In this document: positions 1 to 6,345 of the stretch, piece after piece
Layout of the letters: each line of letters starts with the position of its first letter
Numbering within the stretch: the first letter of the stretch is position 1
NCBI GenBank assembly: GCA_028707375.1
Contig: JAQWCB010000038.1
Location: forward strand, 1 to 6,345
Source: Bacilli bacterium
GTDB taxonomy: Bacteria; Bacillota_I; Bacilli_A; RFN20; CAG-288
Direction of reading: 5' to 3'
Length of the DNA: 6,345 bases
Made by a program: the position numbers and the translations under genes
The notes under the pieces: generated by a model
What the model was told of the DNA's origin: nothing
What the model saw: only the letters and a program-made list of their open reading frames with translations
Database searches by the model: none

Positions 1-3000
1 TTCTTTACTAATAAAAATGGGAATACCCTTATCAAGAAATTTGAAGGTGTATTGGCTAATAATCCAATGGTCAAGAATCTGGATGCCGTAGTTGGTTTCC
101 TGCGTTCTTCCGGCTATTTTGAATTGCATCCCTTTTTAAAAGGCATTGATAAAGTCAGAGTATTGATAGGCATTGATGTTGATAAGTTTATAGCCGATGC
201 AGCAAACCGAGGACAGCTTTTCTTTGGAGATCCAGAAGGCACCAGAGAAGAATACTTGGCACAATATAAACATGATATAGAAAACTCCCCATATTTAAAA
301 GAAGTAGAAGATGGCATTCTACAAATGTTGCAGGATATTACCGATGGAAAACTGGAATTGCGTGCACACCCCAGTAAGAAAATTCATGCTAAAATTTATA
401 TCATCTACCCTCAAGGGTTCAATGAAGACACACTGAATGCTGCTGTAATAACAGGTTCTAGTAATCTGTCAAGCAATGGTTTGGGCACTTCAGTTGACAA
501 ACAATACGAATTCAATGTCTTGCTCCACGAAAATGAAGATGTAAAATTTGCTATGGATGAATTCAATGAGCTATGGGAAGAAGCAAAGGACTGTCCGATT
601 ACGGCTCAAGACATTCAAACTACAAATAATATGACTTATCTGAAAGGAGATGTCACCCCCTACGATTTATACATCAAAATGCTAATGGAGTACTTTGGTG
701 ACCGCGTAAAAAATGAAGATGCCGAAGATCCATATGAAATGCCCGAAGGATATGACAAATACGACTATCAAATTGATGCTGTAAACGATGGTTACGAAAA
801 GTTGCTGAAATATGATGGCTTTTTCTTGGCTGATGTGGTCGGATTAGGCAAAACTATTATTGCTACGATGATTGCTAAGAAGTTCTTAATTGAGAATGGC
901 CGAGAGAATACTAAGATTCTGGTTGTTTATCCTCCTGCTGTAGAACAGAACTGGAAAACTACCTTCAAGGACTTTAGTATCGACAAATACACCAGATTCA
1001 TCAGCAATGGCAGTTTGGACAAGATTCTTGATGATGAGAATTACAACTATTGGAATGCCGATGAATATGACTTGGTGTTGGTTGATGAAGCCCATAAGTT
1101 CCGGAACCATACAAGTGGTTCTTTTGGAAATTTGCAAGAAATTTGCAAGATGCCACGATTGGAAACGGGTAATATAGATGGATACAAGAAAAAAGTGATT
1201 CTTATCTCTGCAACTCCGATGAACAATACCCCTATGGATATATATAATGAGTTATTGCTGTTTCAGGACCCGCGTCGTTGTACTATTGACGGCTGTACCA
1301 ACCTGACTTCTTTCTTTGGTCGTTTAGATAAAGAGTTCAAGGCCTTGAGGAGAAATCCGGATTATGATCTAAATGAATATAAGCATTTAGCAGAACAGGT
1401 ACGCAGAAAGATCATTAAGCCAGTAACGGTGCGCCGTACCCGTTCTGACATAGAAAGCGTACCCCGCTATAACAAGGATATCAATGGATTTCCAAAAGTG
1501 GAACATCCAAATGAAGAACGTTATGAACTGAATGATCATCTGGCTGATTTGTTTGAGAAGTCAATGGCTCATCTTATAGGTGATGTCAGCTATGCTCGCT
1601 ATCAAGCTATCGCAGGTTTGAAGCCTGAAATATCCGATGGCCTTTATGATAATGTAGAGTTGGTTTCTAAATCATTGGCCAATATTCGTAAGACGGGATT
1701 GGTGAAAAGACTTGAAAGCAGTTTCTATGCTTTCAAGGTTTCCCTAAAGAGATTTAGCGATGCCAATAAAAACATGATTAACATGTTTGCCAATGGTAAG
1801 GTGTTCATTGCACCAGATATGGACATCAATCACCTGTATGAACTTGGCATGACAGACGACGAGATTGAGGAATGGCTAAACCAAAAATCAGAAGACAATC
1901 CGAAGAATGCGGTGTTCAAACCAGAAGACTTTAAACCAGAATTTGTGGAAGACTTAAAACACGACCAGGAAGTCATTGACGAGATTGTGACCGATTGGGA
2001 AGACGTGACCAATCAAGATGATTCTAAGTTCAACAAGTTCAGTGATTTGTTGAAACACGAATTCTTCAACAAAACGACGAATCCAGACCAAAAGTTGGTG
2101 GTATTTTCGGAATCCCTTGATACTGTGAAATACCTTAAAGAGAGAATCAAACGTGAGGATGTATTGGTCATTTCATCTGACAATCGAGGAAAGGAATTCA
2201 AGACCATTCGTGGAAACTTTGATGCCAATTATAAGGACAAGAAGAACGATTACAACATTATTCTTACAACCGATGCGTTGGCCGAAGGTGTTAACCTACA
2301 TCGCTCGAATGTCATCGTAAACTACGATACGCCTTGGAACTCGACCAAACTGATGCAGCGCATTGGCCGTGTAAACCGTATTGGTTCTATGTCCAAACAC
2401 ATTTACAACTATGTATTCTATCCCTCTCGTGAAGGTGACAAGGAAATTAGGTTAAATCGGATAGCACTTTCAAAGTTGCAAACATTCCATACTACTTTTG
2501 GTGAAGATAATCAGATATATTCTACCGAAGAAGTCCTTGATACTTTTGATAAACTTTTCGACGAAAAGGTATCGAAAGAAGATGTCAACGAAGAGATACA
2601 ATTCTATGAAGAGTTGCGTGATCTCTATCAGAATCATCGCAAGGAGTATAACCGCATTAGCCGACTTTCTTTGCGTAGCCGTACTGGACGCGAGTCGAAA
2701 GAATGTAACGGTATTACGCTTAGCAATGAAACGTTTGTGTTTCTGAAGACCAATCTTCGCAAGGCTTTCTATCGCGTGTCCGACCAATCGGATAATGAGT
2801 TATCGTCAATAGAAGCTCTACACTTTTTCAAGGCCTTAACTGATGAACAACCCGTAGAGCGAATAGAACATCATCATGAGCACGTGGAGAAGGCCTGTCA
2901 AGCTTTTAAGATAGCGATTAACCAAGGACTGGCAAATGAGGATTTGACAGCAGGAACGGGCCAAAACGCAATGGGTGCACAAGTTGGCATTGCTGTATCG

Positions 3001-3279
3001 CTACTGAATACCTTCTTGGCTGAAATACAAGACAGCAACACCCGTATACTGATTGCACAATTACAGTCATTGGTTCGCGATGGTGTGATAACCTATATTC
3101 CAAAACGACTTCAACGTATAAGCAAACGACTTCGCAAAGGTCTCATGTCTCACGACGATGCGCTTAATGAGATTATCGCCATGGCCAAGAAGTATAGCGA
3201 TTATTTTGTAGCAGAAGAAGAGCGTAAGAAGCGACCTGAATCGAAAGTAGAAATCATTTTGTCGGAATCATTTAAATAG
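1..3279 (+). CDS. PLD-like domain / SNF2-family helicase fusion, 5' partial
   Basis: This is probably an ATP-driven DNA translocase with an attached nuclease-like domain, serving a restriction or anti-phage system. The frame is open from base 1 (FFTNKNGNTL...), so the start lies upstream; TTG at 52 is unlikely to be the start because the residues before it look like family sequence. Numbering from codon 52 as residue 1, the N-terminal 190 or so residues are PLD-like: HAK at 112-114 and GSSN at 135-138, giving one HxK/GSxN set without the usual Asp. The helicase follows: Walker A DVVGLGKT at 261-268, DEAH at 345-348, SAT at 386-388, VRRTRSDIE at 460-468, KLVVFSE from 681, and motif VI QRIGRVNRIG at 769-778. 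About 210 residues, partly acidic, separate the two lobes. The last 280 or so residues are helical and unassigned, ending in SESFK before TAG. All core ATPase motifs look intact. The methyltransferase gene follows after 10 bases. Nuclease activity is inferred only; the PLD domain could instead bind DNA. Confidence 0.93.
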   Translation, partial: FFTNKNGNTLIKKFEGVLANNPMVKNLDAVVGFLRSSGYFELHPFLKGIDKVRVLIGIDVDKFIADAANRGQLFFGDPEGTREEYLAQYKHDIENSPYLKEVEDGILQMLQDITDGKLELRAHPSKKIHAKIYIIYPQGFNEDTLNAAVITGSSNLSSNGLGTSVDKQYEFNVLLHENEDVKFAMDEFNELWEEAKDCPITAQDIQTTNNMTYLKGDVTPYDLYIKMLMEYFGDRVKNEDAEDPYEMPEGYDKYDYQIDAVNDGYEKLLKYDGFFLADVVGLGKTIIATMIAKKFLIENGRENTKILVVYPPAVEQNWKTTFKDFSIDKYTRFISNGSLDKILDDENYNYWNADEYDLVLVDEAHKFRNHTSGSFGNLQEICKMPRLETGNIDGYKKKVILISATPMNNTPMDIYNELLLFQDPRRCTIDGCTNLTSFFGRLDKEFKALRRNPDYDLNEYKHLAEQVRRKIIKPVTVRRTRSDIESVPRYNKDINGFPKVEHPNEERYELNDHLADLFEKSMAHLIGDVSYARYQAIAGLKPEISDGLYDNVELVSKSLANIRKTGLVKRLESSFYAFKVSLKRFSDANKNMINMFANGKVFIAPDMDINHLYELGMTDDEIEEWLNQKSEDNPKNAVFKPEDFKPEFVEDLKHDQEVIDEIVTDWEDVTNQDDSKFNKFSDLLKHEFFNKTTNPDQKLVVFSESLDTVKYLKERIKREDVLVISSDNRGKEFKTIRGNFDANYKDKKNDYNIILTTDALAEGVNLHRSNVIVNYDTPWNSTKLMQRIGRVNRIGSMSKHIYNYVFYPSREGDKEIRLNRIALSKLQTFHTTFGEDNQIYSTEEVLDTFDKLFDEKVSKEDVNEEIQFYEELRDLYQNHRKEYNRISRLSLRSRTGRESKECNGITLSNETFVFLKTNLRKAFYRVSDQSDNELSSIEALHFFKALTDEQPVERIEHHHEHVEKACQAFKIAINQGLANEDLTAGTGQNAMGAQVGIAVSLLNTFLAEIQDSNTRILIAQLQSLVRDGVITYIPKRLQRISKRLRKGLMSHDDALNEIIAMAKKYSDYFVAEEERKKRPESKVEIILSESFK

Positions 3280-3289
3280 CAAGTTCAGT
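3280..3289 (+). other. 10-base operon junction, no Shine-Dalgarno
   Basis: Only ten bases (CAAGTTCAGT) separate the TAG of the helicase gene from the ATG of the methyltransferase gene. There is no room for a promoter or terminator here, and no purine-rich GGAGG-like site precedes the ATG. The missing Shine-Dalgarno is normal for Bacteroidota. The spacing argues for one transcript and perhaps translational coupling. A promoter inside the end of the helicase gene cannot be excluded, but no clear one was seen. Confidence 0.7.
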
Positions 3290-6200
3290 ATGGATTACAA
3301 GGCAGTTATAGAATCAAGATATAATCGGGTAGCATGGGAAGAGCTGCTACATGATATTTTCAAAAACAAGGCCGAATTTTGGGTTACACCCATACCTGTT
3401 AGTGTAGATAACAAAATAGCCATACGCGCCATGTATATTGGCAAAATTACGTTGGCAGACAATCAGCAAATAGCTGTTTACGAAGTACAACTGAATCCTC
3501 GTATTCAAATAGAACGCAACAAAGTCAGTATTCGTAATCTGCTGGTTGCGGAATGGCGTAATAGCGGCTTTGCAGGTGCTTTTATGTTTTGCTATTGTCA
3601 AGACGAATCTGTTCTTCGCTTTTCATATGTTAGTGAAGACTGGATAATTGATAGCGATGGTAAAATGCAAAAAAGTAATACTGATACTAAAAGATTTACT
3701 TATGTTTTAGGTGAAGGACGCGGTTGTCGTACAGCAATTGAACAATTCGAACAATTGCGGGAAAGTCGACATACTCTACAAGATGTAACTAGAGCATTTT
3801 CTGTAGAAGCTTTAACTAAAGATTTCTACAATAAACTATATAATTGGTATTTATGGGCAGTTGACATTAACTCTGGAGTGTCATTTCCAAATCGAACAGA
3901 AATTGATACCGACGACCGAGAAAATATCAATCGGAAAATTATACGACTTATTACTCGTATGCTTTTTGTCTGGTTTATTAAACAGAAACATCTTGTTCCT
4001 GATAAGATCTTTGATATTGATTATCTGACGAAGATTCTTAGGAATTTTGATCCGATGGCTTCGGATGATGGTTATTATTATAATGCGATTTTACAAAACT
4101 TATTTTTTGCTACATTGAATCAAGAAATTGACAAGCGTGCATTTACAGCAGAAGCATATCAGGGCAAGAGTAGAAGTTATACGATAAAGACTCTTTATCG
4201 TGATTCAAAATCGCAGTCATGGTTTACTTTCCCTGAAAATGAAAAACAAGAAAAGGTTATGCAGATTTTCAAATTCGTTCCTTATCTAAATGGTGGGTTA
4301 TTTGATTGTCTTGATGAATTTGTTTTTGTGGATGGAAAATCTGTACCCGTAACATTCTATGATGGATTTAGCTCGAAAGATACCATATCCTTTAATGGAC
4401 ATTTTAAATATCGTGCGTTTATTCCGAATAAGCTTTTCTTTGCTAAAGAGCACAGAGAAGCTTTATCTTCAGAAGGCGAACGTAATGAAATAACTGTAGA
4501 AGGGTTATTAAACATCTTCAAACAATACAATTTTACGATTGAAGAGAATTCTCCCAAAGATACCGAAATTTCTCTTGATCCCGAATTGTTAGGACGCGTT
4601 TTTGAGAATCTTCTTGCCGCATATAATCCTGAGACACAAGAATCTGCTCGTAAATCAACAGGCTCATTTTATACTCCAAGGGAGATTGTAGATTATATGG
4701 TGGAAGAGACTCTGATTACTTATCTAACAGAAACGTGTAGTCAATTTTTAACGCCAGAAGAAATCAAGCACTTGGTTAGAAATGATAATGATAGCTTTTC
4801 AATAAATCAGCCTGACACTATCATCCGTGAACTTCTAAATATGAAGATTCTTGACCCAGCTTGTGGCTCTGGGGCATTCCCTATCGGCTTTTTACTAAAG
4901 ATGACGGAGATTATTGAACGCTTAACTCCCAATAATTTTGATAAGTTCCAGACCAAATTAGATATTATCAAAAATTGTCTTTATGGTGTTGATATTCAAC
5001 CTATAGCCATGCTTATTTGTAAGTTGCGTTTCTTCATCTCTCTAATTTGTGATAGTACAAAAGATGATTCTAAACCTAATTTTGGGATTATTCCGCTACC
5101 AAATTTGGAAACAAAGTTTGTTGCTGCCAATACATTGATTAGTGCTGATGTCAAGAAGTTTGATAATGATTGGACAAACGACAATCATCTTGACAAACTA
5201 AAGGAAGAGTTGTTAGAACTCAGGAAAAATGTTTTCAGCATTCGAACCCATCAAACCAAAATTAATAATCTGGAAAAGGATGCAGATAAAAGAGAAGAAA
5301 TTGAATCCTACATCATAGAACACTCAACCAAACCAGATAAAGCAAGAATTCATCAGTTAGAGCAATACATTGAAAAATATAAAGCAGAGCTGGTTCTATA
5401 TCAGGGCGAGAATTGGGTGGACGAATGGATTCAGCCCCAACAAGACTTATTCGAAAAGCCAAAGCCAACGCTTTTCAGACATGATTGTAACAAAGAAAAG
5501 CGAGATGAGATTTATAAGAAGATATCTGATTGTCAAGTTGGAATAGAAAAAGAACAAAATAAAAAGATATTGACTGGTTTTGAAGCTGCAGTTAAACAGG
5601 TAACTTTATGGAATCCCTATGACCAAAATGCAGTCTCACCATTCTTTGATCCAGAATGGATGTTTGGTGTATCAAATGGCTTTGACATTGTTATTGGCAA
5701 TCCTCCTTACATTCAATTGCAAAACAATTGTGGAGAACTCGCAGCCTTGTATGAGAACTGTGGCTACAAAACATTTGCCCGTACTGGCGATATTTATTGC
5801 TTGTTTTATGAACGTGGCTGGCAATTGTTGAAACCTAACGGTCATCTCTGTTACATCACATCAAACAAATGGATGCGTGCCGGTTACGGTGAAAAAACGA
5901 GGGAGTTCTTTGCAATAAAAACGGATCCTCAACTCCTCGTTGATTTTGCTGGAGTGAAGATTTTCGAGAGTGCCACGGTGGACACTAATATATTGATGTT
6001 TGCCAAAGCTGAAAATGCCCACAAAACTGTATGTGCCGTTAAGAACAAACAGAATAAAGATAGCGTAAAGAATTTGAGCGTTTTTGTGCAGCAACAGAAC
6101 TCTGTATATGATTTCTATGGCAGTGACAGTTGGACTATACTTTCTCCGATTGAACAGAGCATTAAATGTAAAATAGAATCGGTAGGAATACCATTAAAGG

Positions 6201-6345
6201 ATTGGGACATTAATATCTATCGTGGCGTTCTTACAGGTTACAACGAAGCTTTTATTATCTCAACCGAGAAACGTGACGAAATTCTTAAAAACTGCAACAC
6301 CGAAGAAGAACGCCAAAGAACTACTGAACTAATGCGACCGATTCT
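3290..6345 (+). CDS. Eco57I-like adenine-N6 DNA methyltransferase (type IIG/DISARM-like), 3' partial
   Basis: This is predicted to transfer a methyl group from S-adenosylmethionine to adenine N6 in a specific DNA site, marking self DNA. ATG at 3290 is the first in-frame start after the stop at 3248-3250. The 1018 visible codons are uninterrupted to the right edge. Domains in order: an N-terminal domain of about 150 residues with YEVQL at 64-68 and IERNK at 74-78; a mainly helical middle region to about 430; LDPELLGRVFENLL leading to motif X TGSFYTPRE at 457-465; motif I DPACGSG at 522-528; YGVDIQP with acidic D568; a charged coiled-coil insertion at about 630-705; motif IV NPPY at 804-807, diagnostic of adenine or exocyclic-amine methylases; NKWMRAGYGEKTR around 859-871; FESATVDTNI near 892-901; and the start of a target recognition region (IYRGVLTGYNEAF) from about 972. 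Full-length relatives usually have a few hundred more residues. A nuclease function for the N-terminal domain is possible but unproven: its candidate site reads ExQ rather than ExK. Confidence 0.93.
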   Translation, partial: MDYKAVIESRYNRVAWEELLHDIFKNKAEFWVTPIPVSVDNKIAIRAMYIGKITLADNQQIAVYEVQLNPRIQIERNKVSIRNLLVAEWRNSGFAGAFMFCYCQDESVLRFSYVSEDWIIDSDGKMQKSNTDTKRFTYVLGEGRGCRTAIEQFEQLRESRHTLQDVTRAFSVEALTKDFYNKLYNWYLWAVDINSGVSFPNRTEIDTDDRENINRKIIRLITRMLFVWFIKQKHLVPDKIFDIDYLTKILRNFDPMASDDGYYYNAILQNLFFATLNQEIDKRAFTAEAYQGKSRSYTIKTLYRDSKSQSWFTFPENEKQEKVMQIFKFVPYLNGGLFDCLDEFVFVDGKSVPVTFYDGFSSKDTISFNGHFKYRAFIPNKLFFAKEHREALSSEGERNEITVEGLLNIFKQYNFTIEENSPKDTEISLDPELLGRVFENLLAAYNPETQESARKSTGSFYTPREIVDYMVEETLITYLTETCSQFLTPEEIKHLVRNDNDSFSINQPDTIIRELLNMKILDPACGSGAFPIGFLLKMTEIIERLTPNNFDKFQTKLDIIKNCLYGVDIQPIAMLICKLRFFISLICDSTKDDSKPNFGIIPLPNLETKFVAANTLISADVKKFDNDWTNDNHLDKLKEELLELRKNVFSIRTHQTKINNLEKDADKREEIESYIIEHSTKPDKARIHQLEQYIEKYKAELVLYQGENWVDEWIQPQQDLFEKPKPTLFRHDCNKEKRDEIYKKISDCQVGIEKEQNKKILTGFEAAVKQVTLWNPYDQNAVSPFFDPEWMFGVSNGFDIVIGNPPYIQLQNNCGELAALYENCGYKTFARTGDIYCLFYERGWQLLKPNGHLCYITSNKWMRAGYGEKTREFFAIKTDPQLLVDFAGVKIFESATVDTNILMFAKAENAHKTVCAVKNKQNKDSVKNLSVFVQQQNSVYDFYGSDSWTILSPIEQSIKCKIESVGIPLKDWDINIYRGVLTGYNEAFIISTEKRDEILKNCNTEEERQRTTELMRPI

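Noticed and set aside
2470..2787. Open frame of 105 codons on the minus strand, plus a plus-strand frame at 2498-2746, inside the helicase gene
   Set aside because: Both lie wholly within a well-supported coding region in other frames, have no recognisable domains, and their protein sequences look like out-of-frame translation.
3734..3758. Inverted repeat GCAATTG / CAATTGC with an 11-base spacer, next to a doubled GAACAATT
   Set aside because: The arms are short, lie inside coding sequence, and are explained by the repeated Glu-Gln codons of IEQFEQL. There is no T-run or recombinase context.
5885..5895. Run of six A in the methyltransferase gene as a phase-variable tract
   Set aside because: It is too short to be a likely slippage site, and the frame is intact on both sides.
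5861..6094. Minus-strand open frame inside the methyltransferase gene with a hydrophobic segment
   Set aside because: It is antisense to conserved methyltransferase sequence (NKWMRAGYG and FESATVD regions); the hydrophobic look comes from reverse reading of those codons.
1..6345. Type ISP (LlaGI-like) or Mokosh-like identity
   Set aside because: Type ISP enzymes are single chains with nuclease, helicase and methylase together, whereas here they are separate genes. Mokosh pairs PLD with a different helicase family and no adenine methylase.

Overview
The window holds two large plus-strand genes and almost nothing else. Both are cut by the window edges. They lie head to tail with 10 bases between them, so they are very probably one operon. 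Base composition is moderately AT-rich. Neither the gene junction nor the start at 3290 has a convincing Shine-Dalgarno sequence. Together with the feel of the protein families, this suggests a Bacteroidota host such as a Bacteroides, Prevotella or Parabacteroides relative. That assignment is an inference, and no taxonomic marker is present.

Region 1-3279 encodes a fusion of an N-terminal phospholipase D-like (PLD/HKD) domain with a complete SNF2/superfamily 2 helicase-translocase and a helical C-terminal domain. The reading frame is already open at base 1, so the true start lies just upstream. The TTG at 52 is only an internal codon.

Region 3290-6345 encodes the first 1018 residues of an Eco57I-like adenine-N6 DNA methyltransferase. 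It has a long N-terminal domain, motif X (TGSFYTP), motif I (DPACGSG), a coiled-coil insertion, motif IV (NPPY), and the start of what looks like a target recognition domain. The frame runs off the right edge without a stop.

Together the genes look like the core of a restriction-modification or related anti-phage system. One protein could translocate on DNA and perhaps cut it through the PLD domain. The other would recognise and methylate self DNA at adenine. The gene order (SNF2 helicase, then adenine methylase) resembles drmD-drmMI of class 1 DISARM, but the deciding downstream genes are outside the window. No RNA genes, mobile-element ends, CRISPR repeats or terminators were seen.
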